Positions 34,901-49,900 are shown, counted from the first letter of the stretch. The stretch is DNA of 64,000 bases from Odiellus spinosus (GCA_963920705.1 OY987233.1:7368001-7432000); one strand, 5' to 3'. Numbers and translations are program-made. The notes: a model not told the origin generated them from the sequence alone.

Positions 34901-37900
34901 GTTGTGGAATTTAAAAATTCTCGAGAAATCGAAATTGCTGACGACAGTAAGATACCGTCTAAAAATGTAGGCCTAGTAGACACGCAACTTGACTCAGTTT
35001 TGGAGGGCCTTGTTAAATTCACAAACTTAATCACAACAAATGCGTCGAGTTATATCATTTAAACATAATAAATTATATTTAGCTCGCTAAGCCTCGGCCT
35101 ACTCTATAAAGGTGTTTGACTCTTTGCTTTGACTCAAAGAGTGAGACACATTTACAGAGTAGGTCAAGGCTTAGCGAGCTATCTTTTATTTTGTTTCAAT
35201 GATGTAAAAGTTAAATTTACCTTTTGAAAATTGACGTATCAGTTAAAAAAACTTTTAAACACGTTTTGAACTGATTTCATTCTTTCCTCTCGAACGTTAT
35301 TGAATAAAAAAGTCATTTTTTGGCCGAAGCGTGGAAATTCAACAACGGTATTTTGACGTTTCCGAACTCGGATTCCCCCCCCCCCCCCTTGGAGGTTCCC
35401 ATAACCGTCGTCTCCTATATATCCCTTCCACGTTTTACTAGTCGGGCCTAATCCATGGAAGTGTATCCAGTCAATTATACATATGATATCAAAAGTCTAT
35501 CACTTTATTCCATAAAAGGTAACTTAATACTATCATCAAAGGTCCAGGTAAATGTATCAGCAGATTCTGATTCAAGACACCCTAGCGGCCGCAGTTGACG
35601 TAAATAGTGAACGGAGGAAGCGCCACTCTGCGGAGAAATTCCGGAGTTGGGGGGAAGACAATATAGCCAAGGGCGGCCCGCCTAAATTCGTTCCTCTCAC
35701 CCGACTCAAAATATCGTGGAAGAGTTCAAACCACTCGAGCCAGACAGGGGTGATGACTTTTTTCGCTATTTTAAGTGATGGGTTCTGACATAAAACTGGA
35801 CATTTGCTGAGAGTATTAAGCAACGGGGCGTTGTTTATTTTTATGGAATAAAGTGATAGATTTTTTGATGATATCTATGATACCAAGTTTCTATTTGAAC
35901 TTGAAACATTACACCATACCGAACAGTATTCCACTTGATAGTTTCAAAGAAATAAATGTGCTGTAAGAATAATTTATAAGAAACCGACGTCCGTAGGAGC
36001 TCTATAGATTAAGTGTATTAAATTCGGTAACCTTATACAATTTTAAAGCCCACAGTGTCAGATATTGGGAAAAGATAAAATCAAAGAAGGAAAAAAACGA
36101 TAAAAATCTTGGGGATATTCATTTCATTCGCTGAGAAAGAATTAATACGACGAAAAGGCTAAAGAATAGATGGTTTTCTCACCGAGTTTATCTAGCATCC
36201 ATACGCCTTTATCTTTATTCAATCTTCTTGCGTGGAAGATTTATACAATACGCTTGCTTGATCTTATTATATATCAAAGTCATAATATCGCCATATAGCT
36301 GAGAAATTTCCGATATATACTATGGGAAATCAATATATATTATACAAAAACGTTGTTTTGCTTCGCACTTCAAAAAAGTGCATTTATAGGTAAGAATTTC
36401 AAACCCGTGAAGGGACAGAAATTATAAATTCACAGTGAAAGAAATATGAAAGTCACAGTCTAAGAAATCATAAAGCTATAATTATTATACAAAAACGTTG
36501 TTTTGCTTCGTACTTCAAAAATGTGTATTTAAAGGTTAGAATTTCAAACCCGTGAAGGGACAGAAATTATAAATTCACAGTGAAAGAAATATGAAAGTCA
36601 CAGTCTAAGAAATCATAAAGCTATAATTATAATAATTAATATGAATAAAAAATTTACAAAAAAATGACGTATAAATTCGGCCTATCGAAACTTTTACTTA
36701 TGTAGATTTAATGATTAGAAACTTTATAAAGAGGCGAATGTTTCCTTTTACTAACTGAAAACTGCAACCATCCATCCTAACAACTAAACATTTTAATAAC
36801 GCGGGCAGGAACTATTTGGTATTATGCTATTCTACCTTTCCACGCATAGTTGGCTTTTAGTTACCCTTACCAAGAGTGAATTCTACAACAGAATGATTTC
36901 TGCATAATTAAAAGTTTCGATAGGCCGAATTTATACGTCATTTTTTTGTAAATTTTTTATTCATATTAATTATTATAATTATAGCTTTATGATTTCTTAG
37001 ACTGTGACTTTCATATTTCTTTCACTGTGAATTTATAATTTCTGTCCCTTCACGGGTTTGAAATTCTAACCTTTAAATACACATTTTTGAAGTACGAAGC
37101 AAAACAACGTTTTTGTATAATAATTATAGCTTTATGATTTCTTAGACTGTGACTTTCATATTTCTTTCACTGTGAATTTATAATTTCTGTCCCTTCACGG
37201 GTTTGAAATTCTTACCTATAAATGCACTTTTTTGAAGTGCGAAGCAAAACAACGTTTTTGTATAATTTGTGTTTGCTTTTGGAAAAATTAAACACTTGTA
37301 AATCAATTAACCCATTTTTTTTTAATTTAGTGTTAGGAATTAAAATTGCAAATTTACAAGTTTAAATTGAAATGATTTAATATATATGATTATTTTATAT
37401 TGTACAAACTTTATAATCGGTTATTGTTGTTCTAAATTATGGGGCACTATAACTGTGGTTTAAGATTAAATATCCTATGGTGCACGCGACATCTTTTTTA
37501 ATCTCGATCGCAGCACGTTATTCGATCTTTTTAAAAGTAAATTGATTAAGTTCTTGTTTTTGCCATATTCAAAAATATTCCCTCGAGCTCCCGCAGAACG
37601 AACACGTCAATACTCTCAGCATAAAACTATAGTTCTTAAATTTCATTTCACACAGTTTAATTCAGAAGTGCTTTCGATTTAGATGAATATTAACATCGCT
37701 TAAGCCGTTGTTTTCATTTTGATGGTTTATACCGTTTAATTTTCATTTTTCACTTAGATTTAAAATGAAACCATTCAGTTTATTTGCCGGTTAATGAAAA
37801 TTATTAACAACACTTAATAAATACTGGTCTGCCATGGTGCACCTCATGGGCTATTAGATTAATAGTTTTGACCTAATTAATTGGTACCCTTTTAAAATAG

Positions 37901-40900
37901 CTTTGAACTCACTCGTTTTCCTGTGAGGACGCGTTACACGACGCGCACAAATAATGGTGGACTGACGCGCACAATTAAAGATTGAAATGTATACAGAATA
38001 CTGGTCGCTGACGTCTCGTCATCGCGTGATTTCGAATCATCTGATTGCCCGGTTAGATTTTATTTTGTACATGGCGATCAAGCCTTTTTCTTACTCCGTA
38101 TATTTAAACTCAATTTAAAAATTATGACCTCTCGCTTTTAAGTCTCCAGTCCAACCTCAGGATACCAGTAAGTAGGAAAATATATAATTGGTACCATGAC
38201 GCGGCATACGCGGGCATGGCAACTAAAAGGAATTTAAAGTTTTCTTAAAATTGAGTACACATGGGACCGATTTATAAAAAAAAAGAAGTCCATGTGCAAG
38301 AAGAACCATTACAACTCTAACCTCCGACCTTGCGCTAGCTAGATACGCGTATCGGAAGACCTAAAAGAAAAAACACCCTACGACTGTAATTGTTCTGGGG
38401 GGGGGGGGGGCGGAGTCTCTGCCGTTTACAAATAAAAGTATTTACGAATTAAAGGGTAGGAGTCAAAGATTTTAAAGGTTATATAAGAAAATATAAATAA
38501 AGTCCGAATTTGCCGTTACATATAATATGATGACTCTTTCTTTGTTTCCATCCATGTATTCATCCACTACGCTTAGTTTAGAATAAGAACGACGAAAGCG
38601 GCATAACGATGTTATACCTCAATCGCGCCATGGCTCTGGAAGATTCGCTTCAATTCCGAACTCGTCAATTATAAGAGAGAAGGGTGATACCAAGGGATTA
38701 CTAGCTAAAGGGATATTGGCTAATTCGAATGATAAAATATACTAGCCTGACGTGACCTTACTAGCGTTGTTTTAATCTGCTAACTTAAAGATAACGAAAA
38801 GTGATTACCATGAACATCCACTAAGATACCAAAATATCTACTCGAGAATTAACGAGACGATCGAGACCAGAATAAACATTAAACTTTATTATTACAAGTA
38901 TAATTCTCATAAATTCAAAGAGCCCTGCAAAAAAAAGCAAACGAAGTCGTAAAAACAACATCGCGTTAAAGAACATATTTGCAAAAAACTATGCCAAGTC
39001 CTCCGCACTGTTCCTAAAGAAACGTAAGTCTTCCTTTACTCTGCTGTCCAAGAGATGTACAGGATGATGGCCCCAGGCATCTATCCACTACTTGTCCTCT
39101 ACTTGGCCTATCCTAATCCTTGAAGGCTAAGACATTCTAGGCGTCACCACGGAACTTCCACCTCTGCAGCAGGCTAGAGACGTCAACTTTTTTTTTTACA
39201 CGATATTGAACGCATGAATGACAGAGAGAGAATGTGTTCTATCCATAGGCGCAAATGACTTTTATCTCTCGAAAAACTACGTCGACTTCCCTTAAAAAAC
39301 GGATTTGGCCTACTGGCGATAGGCCAACTGAAAAACGTATTTACATCCCATTGTAAGAATTGGACGACGAGTCCGAAAGTTCGTTATGTCGAACACATGA
39401 TAGTACCGAAAGTTCGAATACTCAAAAGGGGCTGACTTCGCGTCGACTGCAACTAAATCAGACTGAGACTGTTGCACTCTACTAACGTAACCTTACCTAT
39501 AATATTATAAGAGGAATGGGTTAGAGCAAGTGTTTAACTAGTTGGAGGGATGACGTAGTTCGAGTGATTAACTAACGTAACCTTACCTAAAATATTACAA
39601 GAAGGGCAAGGAAACAAAATGTCCTTTCGAGGTTGTGAACTATCGATAAAGATTCCACTTGAGATTATGTACATGAAGATTACGGTCTATCAAGATTGTT
39701 TTGCATCGACATTATGTTCTGTCGAGGTTGCGTCCCATCGAGATTATATCCCATCGATATTGTGTCCTATCGCGCGTGTGTCCAATTTTGTTCTTATATC
39801 CGTATCCTTTCTAGACTCCTTTAAATTCTGCAGCATAATTTAAATTTCCCGCCAACTTTTATAACTAAATCAATTTATTGTACGTCTGTCTCAGAGTCCA
39901 TTTTCTAAGACATTTCAAAATCTCACCGTTATATACCATTTGGGCTATTGTATAATATACAAGTTTATGTACCCTGTGGCTTATAATCATTGATAAAAAA
40001 AATTCAATACGCACTATAAACGTTAAAAACACTGTTTTGCATTTGACTCAATACGTAGAATTCTAGGCATCGTCCTATATCTTTTAAACCAAAACATATA
40101 TCGTTTGTATCTCTCGCGTTCTGCTTTATTATTTATATTTAATTAGACACAAGTTTTTTATTCAACTGCATACACCAACGTTATCTTTTTATCCGTCTTC
40201 CTATCCAACGTAATCAAAGCTACTGTTATTCAGTCCTAGTATTCAACATAATAAAAGTATAATAAAAATATAATAGAACACCCTTGTAAATCTAACACAT
40301 TTCTCTCTTTCTAATGCAAACTCCCAATGAAACGCCGTCTTTCACGGTGTTTCAACCTTATCTACAGCTTTTGTTATCTCAGTCTTAGTATTAATCCGAA
40401 ACGTATAGAAAAATATAGAGTACCCCCACGAGCCTAACAAATTTTTCTCTCTCGAATGCAAACACTCAATGAAACGGACTCGCGGTCGGACGAAGAAGAA
40501 GAAGAAGAAGAAGAAGAAGAAGAAGAAGAAGAAGAAGAAGAAGAAGAAGAAGAAGAAGAAGAAGGAGAAAACCTCAGTTATCATTGACAAAAAAGATTCC
40601 ACCTCATAAGACAAATCTCCATAGACTTTTCTAATGAAATTTTGAGACACCTATAAATAAAACAGGCCAGCTGGCCTGTTTTTAATATAGGTGGGTAACA
40701 GTTTTTCAGGAATTCCTAAAATTAGATACCCATATTGCCGAAAACCTAAAAATGTAAACAAGAGACCAGTATCCCTTAGTTAAAGGTTTTAAAATAACAA
40801 GTATGTGTGACATTGAAATAAAAACACCTCTATAACAAATATGATTTATTTAGTCAAGCGTAATTCACGCGATGGTTAAAATAAATATTTCCATGTATGC

Positions 40901-43900
40901 AATGATCAGGCTGACGATGTAGAAGTTCTTGCTCAGGGTTCCCACTTCCTCAAAGTCTTGACGCATAGCGCGGTTTTCTAGCAGGCAGGTTTCTTCATAG
41001 AATGACTTATGCAGATGATAAGTAGATACTGCTGACAATGTGATGGACGAGTGTTTCATGGCACGCCAGTCAATTAATAAAGATGAGACGCTATCCTTCC
41101 ACCTTGGAGTTCAAAGTAATGACTAACCAATACTTCCAAGTTGACGTCGAGATATTAAGCAGTCAAATGATATTGTTTCGCTGAATACCTAGCCTTTTAT
41201 ACCCAAAGTAGGCAAGATAAAAAACGGGCCCACTAACAAAGAGTGGCCTACTGGGGGAGTGGTGTCCCACCGCCGATTTTTATAAACTAATGAATTAATT
41301 AAATCTGTCTCAGAGTCCATTTTTCTAAGACATTTTGGAAATCTCATCTCTATATATCATTGAGGCTAATGTGAAATACCCTAGTTTATCTACCCTACGG
41401 TACATCATTCTAATTTTGTTAATAAAACATTATCAACAAAACATTCCGTGCGTTTCTTAGATATAGAGACTAAAAAAATAGTTTCCTTATTCCGTCTTTC
41501 GCTTTGACTAAAAAAATAGTTTCCTTATTCCGTCTTTCGCTTTAACGTTATCTAAAGTTTTTGTTATCTCAGTCGTAGTATTCAACATCAGAAAAGTATA
41601 AAAAATATAGAACACCCCAACATTTCTCTCTCTCTCGAATGCAAACTCTGAATGAAACGCCGTCTTTCACGGGGCTTCAACGTTATCTATAAAGCTTTTG
41701 TTATCTCAGTCGAAGTATTCATCAGAAAAACATAGAAAAATATAGAGTACCCCCATGATCCTAACATATTTTTCTCTCTCGAATGCAAACTCTCAATGAA
41801 ACGGACTCGCGGTCGGGAGAAGAAGAAGAAGAAGAAGAAGAAGAAGAAGAATATCTCAGTTATCAATATGACAAAGAATTCCACCTCATAAGACAAATCT
41901 CCATAGACTTTTCTAATGAAATTTTGAGACACCTATAAATAAAACAGGCCAGCTGGCCTGTTTTTAATATATTTTTACCGATGAAAATATATAAGCACAG
42001 ACCAAGTACTATACTTAAAAGGAAGGTGAAAAAAGAAAATTAGATGTTTTTTTTTAATTAATTCTACTATTAAAACTAAGACTCGTTCGCCTATTAAAGG
42101 GAGAATGCAACCTAACAACAAGTGATTTACTGTCGATTCCTTATCGTTTAAATAGGCCTAATCCAACTGTAAAAAAATTACAAAACAAATATTAAACTAG
42201 AAATGAAATTAAAACTTACCCGGAAAATAGGCTTAGCGGGATTCATGGAGATTCTGATTACCTCCTCGTAAGGTCTAGCGACCAATGAGCGAACCCCCGT
42301 CGTTCACGCGAGATCGCCACGAGACTTACAATCGTTTTCGATTGGTTGCTAGACCTTATACGTGAGGAAATCAGGATCTCCGCGAATCCCTAGTTTAATA
42401 TTTGTTTGTAAATTTTTTCACTAGTGGATTAGGCCTATTTAAACAATAAGGAATCGATACAAAATTACTTGTTGTTAGGTGTAATTAAAGTCCGTAAAAC
42501 CTTATTTCCCTAAAATTAACATCTAATTGATTAGTGAAATTTGGGGGGGGGGGGTAATTAGCGCCGTATCTTCTCCGGATAATTTCCTAGAGTGTCGTAA
42601 TTATTTATTCCGGATAGCCCGATATGGTGCCTACAAAACGAGCCCAAGAACCTTTAATTCAAGTCAGTCAAACTGAAGGGTTTGAAATTTTAAAGGAAAG
42701 TTTACCAAGTTAGGACTTTCCCAAGTTAGGGGCTCCTACCATATAGTCATTATTATAGTCGCGTGATTTCGCTATTGTATAGAGCCTACAGTTGATTCTC
42801 GTCGCGTTCTGGCACCAGTGATAATGTACTTAATCCAGAACAGTCAACTACCTTTCGTACGAAAATTATCTTCATATATCGGAAACAAAATTAGTTCTAT
42901 ATTTTTGACATTTTCATTTTGAACCCATAGTTATAAAATTTTGAATATGGCGTGTGACAGCCTCACTTAAGCTTTTTATCGACTTCCCCTATAAAAACGA
43001 GTTATTGACTGTTCAAATATAATTCTAACAAGCGAGTACGAAGCGAACAGAGTTACACAGCCGAACTAGGACTTCATTGTTGCCTTCTTTTGGATGAGGA
43101 AATTTCATCGAGGGTCAAACCCAAAAAGTTAAAGTAAATAAATTATTCATTGTACACTTTAAGCTGCCAAGCTGTTTCTTTCACCAAAGATGGTGTGGAA
43201 AATGAAATCTTCAAAGAGAAAGTGTCAAGAATTTTTTTTCTCAGACTATTGGAGCTCGGAATCGGATAATGAATAACCATTATCCATTGATAACTCGGCT
43301 TCTTTTCAGATATTTTAATCTCGGATAAATTGTTTGTTTAATATGAAACCACAAATTATATAAACAGACGCGTATCAAATGGATACGAATTATCCGGAGA
43401 TTACATTTTAAGCTCGATTAATTAAAAAAATACGCGTTTATTCGAACGGATAACGCGAAGATAAAAATATGAAGTTTCTCGAAATCCGTGTAGAATGAAA
43501 TATAATAATTATATTTTAATCTAAATTGAAAGGAACAGCGACTAAATCACTACATTCTAGCTTCGAGATCTCAATTTGGGTTAAAATCGGGGAAGAAACT
43601 CGAGTTTCAAATGTTTCTAATCGGCGAATGAATAACTCCCTATCTTCTTCTGATAACTCGTATAACGTATCAATTTCCTATAAAAAATAAAAAGTTTGCC
43701 TTATATTTAGATACGTAATTAACTCGAATAAGAAATGGATATGTTTTATCTGATTGACATTCAATTAACAAAAGTATACGAATACCAAGCTCTACAAACT
43801 GTGTTAAACTGCGCTAATTCATTAAATAGACAGAGACCTAGAGACCCTTGAAAGGTTAGAACTTCTTTCTGGTTGGATAACGACATCCGCTGGATCTCCC

Positions 43901-46900
43901 CTACTAACCTTGTCTACTAATTGATAAACCACACCAAAGACCCAGGTACAGATAGATTTCTAAACGGACAACATCTTAAGTCCTTTATTTTCACCTTGGA
44001 TTTCTTCTCATCTACTTAACTGATTTTTCCTACTATTGCTCTATTGTTACCAAAAAGAAAAGAAAGAATTGCAGATGGACAAAATTTCAAAGCCTCTATT
44101 TCGGCTATGTTTCTTCCCATTGGCTGGTTAACGTAGTCTGCTTATAATCTTATCTTGTATAAGTATATTGATACCAAATACAATGTCAATGTCTTAGGCG
44201 TCAAACGCCGGCCTATTTTATTAATGTTAGGAAATTACAAGCACTGTTAAAGGCTGAAATAATATGATTGGTCCGAATTTATATATACTTTTATAGAAAT
44301 TTTACCTAGAAATTAATTTAAACACCAAAAAAGTGTCTAAAAATTGCTTGAAAATTCTCGAATACGTTTTTGGCATGGTGATTCCGAAAATAAATTCAAA
44401 AGCTTTTCCATTTTTAGATCCAAGTTTCCCTTTAAGTGACAAAGGAAAAGCAAGATGAAATAAGCAGACGACATAGCGAAGAAACCTTTACATATATATA
44501 ATTTATAATGAGCTGTGGTTCTTCTATAGCTAGCCATATTTTTAAAAAATGCATAAGACTATCTTCGTCACTAGCCCTTTCGGAGTTGATAAGCCACACA
44601 AGAGAAACGCGCCACTTTTTAAATGAAAAGATTTTTTGGAATCTTTTGGTGGTGGTCGCGGTCTTGTTGGCAGCTTTCTCTTTTTTGGGGAGAAATGTGT
44701 GTTCTTTCTTTATAGTTACAGTATAAAAGCGCGGGGTTTGTTGGATCGATTGCCGTCTCCATGGCGACGGTAGTGACGCAAGTGAGTACCGCGATTCGGG
44801 TTACACTATAACCTAATACTTGCCCAAGTATCACATTGTTTATACGTATACGGCTTGCTTGGCCAATTTGCTTTTGCTTATGTATACATAAAGACAATCC
44901 ACGTGTTAGTTAAAAGAAAAAACTATAGTTCAGGACAGGTCAAAGGTCAATTAGAAATATTAAACTCTGAGCTATCTATAAACTGAGCTGTCAATATTAA
45001 ACTCAAAGTTTCTAGTAAAAGGACAAAATAAAACAATTGTATTTAAATTAATGACTCTTTTGTAGAGCTCGGAATCGGATAATGAATAACTTAGAATATC
45101 CATTGATAACTCGGCTGTTTATCAGATATTTTAATCTCGGATAAACTGTTTGTTTAATATAAAACCACAAAAAATATAAACAGTATCAAATGGATACGAA
45201 TTATCCGGAGATAAAATTTGAAGCTCGTTTATACGGGTTTATTCGAACGGATAACGCCAAGATAAAAATAAGACGTTTCTCGAAATCCGTGCAGAATGAA
45301 ATATAATAATTAGATTTTAATCTAAATTGAAAGGAACAGCGACTAAATCACTACATTTTAGCTTCTAGATCTCAATTTGGCGAAGAAACTCGAGTTTTGG
45401 GCAAACCAGGTAGATGGATAAAAGTTGTACAATTTGCAAAACTTATTTGAGAAAACTAGGAAAAAGTTGGTTCATGTTTAATTTGTAGATTTGGTTTGCG
45501 AAATTAAGTAGGTAGATGGATAAATGTTGGGTAAGGTTTGCAGATTTTGTTCGCAACAACTAATTGGGCAAACTATACATTAATGTATGAATGTTTCAAC
45601 AAAGATTTGGTTTATTCCAAAATTATTTGGGTAACTTTTAACTGAAAATCCACTTTAAAATACTTAGAGCTCGGAATCGGATATCCATTATCTTCTGTTA
45701 TTCGTATATTTTCAGATATTTTATTTTCGGATAAATTGTTTCTAACTAAAAAATGAAATTAGTATATTCGTATAATTGTTAAACGTATAAGGTTTACCCG
45801 AAGATAAGCGTTTGGCGCTTTATCTACGAACAAATTACTCGTTTTCAAACCTATAACGATGGATAAGAAAATTCGCGTTTCCAGAATTAGTCTAAAATAG
45901 AAGAAACATATTTCAAATTGACTTTTAATTCGAGGAATATAAATAAAACAACGAAACTAAATTTTTAAATCATTTTTTTATTCATTATTTTTCACGAAAA
46001 TAAATTTTGAATTATTTTATCCGAAAGTATAACGCGGATAAATATTCTAAGATAAGGCCATTTTTGGATAAAAACGGATATGGATTGTTTTTTACTTTAT
46101 CTTCGAATAAGTTATCTCGAATGAAATATAGTCTATTTTTAATCAAACAATATACATCAGAATTTAGTAGATTTTATCCAATTAATGAAAATTATACGAA
46201 TTCCGAGCTCTAGAAATACTTATTGATATATAAAATAATACATCAAAGAGACTTAAAAATTAAAAATCAACTTACAGTTTTAAGTTATTGGTCAGCTGTT
46301 TTTATAATTCAACTGATAACTTGGAGTCCCTATCTTATAATGTGTATATATATATTTATAAATTTTATTGAATCAGCTTACGAGAGATTTAAGAGAATAC
46401 TATAGAAGGCGTGCGAAGCAAAGAGGTTAAACAGGAGCCATTTTCCCCATCGGAATTTATCACGAAATCTCATTTATAAGACGAGAAAACCGATATTCGT
46501 GTTAAATGACTATGAATATATTTATGTTCGAAAACCCTTCGCATCAAATATTAAACAAATTACCATTTCTCATGTTAAAAGGACGAATCTCACGAAACCT
46601 AGGGCTAGTAACAATAGATACCTATCTTAAAGGGAGAATGCAACCTAACAACAAGTGATTTTTTTATCGATTCCTTATTTTTTAAATAGGCCTAATCCAC
46701 TAGTGAAAAACTTTACGAACAAATATTAAAATAGAAATCAATTTAAAACTTACCCGGAAAATAGGCTTAGCTAGATTCATGAAGATCCCGAATTACTTGG
46801 CATTGAAGGTCCATCGACCAATCGAATATTATTGAAAGTCTCATCTAGATCTCGCCTTAACGAAGGGTCTTTCCTCATTGGTCGCTGACCCTTCAATGCG

Positions 46901-49900
46901 AAGATATTCAGGATCTAAAATTAATCCAGCTAAGCCTATTTTCCGGGAAAGTTTTAAATTTATTTCTAGTTTAATATTAATTTGTAATTTTTTACAGGTG
47001 GATTAGGTTTATTTAAACGATAAGGAATATATAAAACAATCACTTGTTGTTAGGTTGCATTCTCTCTTTAAAACTAAACGTAAGAATTTTTAAATAAGTT
47101 AGATTTTTTCCTTCAAATTATTGCTGTATATTTTCGAGAAATGCTAACAAGGTTTTCGAGGAAATGAGTTTCTGGAGAAGGAAAGCTATTTTAGAGCTTT
47201 TTTCTTATAAAGCGAAGATTATAAATTTCTATTTTATTAACCTGCGCTTTACAAGGGAAATAAAATTCCAAGCAATTTCGGAGTACGTGGAACTTATTAT
47301 TTCAATTCTATTTCTCGTTTAAAAAGATCAAAATTTTCACACGTTTAAATTGAATTTCTACCAATTTCATTTCACGAATTTAAGTAAAAGATATAATGTT
47401 TGTAGGAGTATATGGTTTAAATGCTGAATTATATTTTTAGTTTTATCATACTATTAAAACGCCATATTCAACATTTTATACCTATGTTATGAGGCCATCG
47501 AAATAAATAAAGATCAAAATGTCAAAAATATATAAGTAATTTTGTTTCCAGATGTATGACGTAGTTTATTTCTGGAACGTAATTAACGATAATTTTCATA
47601 CTAAATTTAAGGTAGTTGACTTCATCTGGATTAAGTACTTTTATGAAAAAGATCGCGCGAAAGCGACATTATCACTGGTGCCAGAACGCGACGAGAATCA
47701 ACTGTACGAAGCTCTATACAATAGAGAAATCATGCGAATATAGTGATGACGTAGTATCACTAAAAATTTCGAAAATGACGATTATAAAATACGTATTTTT
47801 ACTGTCGCTGTAATTTTGTTCTATGACATATGTATATATATTTTGAATCGTTTTTAACGATCTTTCCGAAAATGCTACTCAATTTCCATTTGGAGTTCGT
47901 GAAAAATCCATGACAGCCTCACTTTATCAAGATGTTATCATGACGTCATGTTATTCAGTGTATCTAATAGGCGTCCATTTTAAACGTCGATTAAGCCTAA
48001 CAAGGCATAATTTAATTAATATATGGTTTAGAGATTTGGAGATAATTACGTTTCTTGCGATGATTAACCCAAAAAAATCATGAAAAATCCGTTACAGCCT
48101 CACTTTAAAGGAAATATAGAAAATTATTTAGCGAAAATTTGAAAAACTTACAATTATAAATTATATGTATTTGTGGTAATATGAGATAAGAATGTTCGAT
48201 CTCAAATTTTATAAATTGGTTCTTGAAGAAATTTAATGAAAACTCGTCTGGAAAATTAATCAGTAAGGATTAAATTCAAAGGAAGAGGTAAAATTTTCTT
48301 TTTATTAATAAAATATAATAAAGATCAAGTTCTTTATCTTTTTCGCCTTCCTATTTTTTTTTTCTTTTCTTTTTTTTTTTTTTTTTTTTTTTTTTCATTT
48401 CCAATTTATTTGATTTGTGAATCTTGAAAGAATGAACCTCTTTTTGGTTAAATAAAGGGAAATGGTCACTGAACTCAAATCTTAAAGGTCAGGTCTCAAT
48501 TCAATTATCATTTTTGCTTACCAAGATATTGAAATAGAAATTGACAAATTCAATCAGACGATTTAGTTAACTTTAAAAATGATTATATTTCTTATTTATC
48601 GTCCGATTTTGACGTAGTTTGTTGCATTTTGAAGCTCACATTAAACTCTATAATAATATAATGTTATCCAAAATGTCAATCTAAATTATGCGAGTGAAAA
48701 TTCTAAAATTTTAAAAAATTGTATTTGCTACCAGTTTGACGATTTACTAAATTTTAAAAATTAATATCTTTCTTATTTATCGTCCGATTTTGGCGTAGTT
48801 TGTTGCATTTTGAAGCTCTCATTAAACTCTATTATAATATGTTGTTATACAAAATGTCAATATAAATTATACGAGTGATAATTGCAAATTTGTAAAAAAG
48901 TTGTAAGTATACTCCCAATTTGAAGATTTACTAAACTTTAATAACATCCTTATTTGTTGTCCGATTTTGATGTAGTTTGTTGTTTTTTGAAGCTCACATT
49001 AAACTTTATAAAAATTCGATTTTATACAAAATGTCAATCTAAATTATGCGAGTGAAAATTCAAAAATTAAAAAAAATGTATTTGCTCCGAGTTTGAAATT
49101 TTACTAAATTTTAAAAATTAATATCTTTCTTATTTATACTCCGAGTTTGACGTGGTTTGTTGCATTTTAAAGCTCACATTAAACTCTATAATAATAAAAT
49201 ATGCGAATGACAATTCCAAATTTGTAAAAAGTTGTAAGTACTACCAAATTGACGATTTACTAAAATTGAAAATTGAATAACTTTCTTATTTCTCGTCCGA
49301 TTTTGCCGTAGTTTGTTGCGTTTTGAAGCTCTGATTAAATTCTATTAGACACTATAGCTACCAAAAACGTCAATTTATATTAGACCTGCCCTTTATTGAA
49401 GTTTTAGAAGATCGCTCGTATAAAAGAAAAGAACGGAAAAGAGCGATGAATCCCGGAAAAAGGTCTCGTTCTCCGAAGACTAAATTGGTGAAAGACGTTC
49501 CTAATTAGTCTTAACAACCCTAATGTATTTAGAAATATATATATATCCTTGATTTAGGCTGTTGGTCAAGACGGTCAAGACATTTAAGACGATATGAGGT
49601 CCTTGAACTCTTTTAAACTTAGATAAATAGTTTTAAGACAATGAATGATCGTCTTTTTTTCGTGACCTCGCGTGACACTGCTAATTAGATTCGAAATAAT
49701 CGGGGTTTTTAACCTTTGTTGAGTTTTATTGACCTTTTAGGTTTTTATTACTAAATTAATTACGATTGATTCTAACGTAAAAATAAACAATATATTGTTG
49801 CGTGTCTATTTTAGAGCCTACAGTTGATTCTGGCACCAGTGATAAGGTCGCTTTCGTGCGGTCTTTTTCGTAGAAATACTTAATCCAGAAAGTCAATTAC

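Noticed and set aside
35552-35823. Overlapping plus and minus ORFs of about 80 codons
   Set aside because: Both lie in a family I element whose copies at 18810 and 58132 do not keep the frames.
39030-39130. Short coding-like frames ([11 protein letters not shown] and [20 protein letters not shown]) on the plus strand
   Set aside because: Each is under 35 codons, in different frames, with no matching splice partners or recognised family.
40342-40650. 102-codon minus ORF with a poly-Phe run, and its partner at 41687-41932
   Set aside because: Poly-Phe is the (GAA)n tract read backwards; the shared flanks are a DNA direct repeat and the frame shows no independent support.
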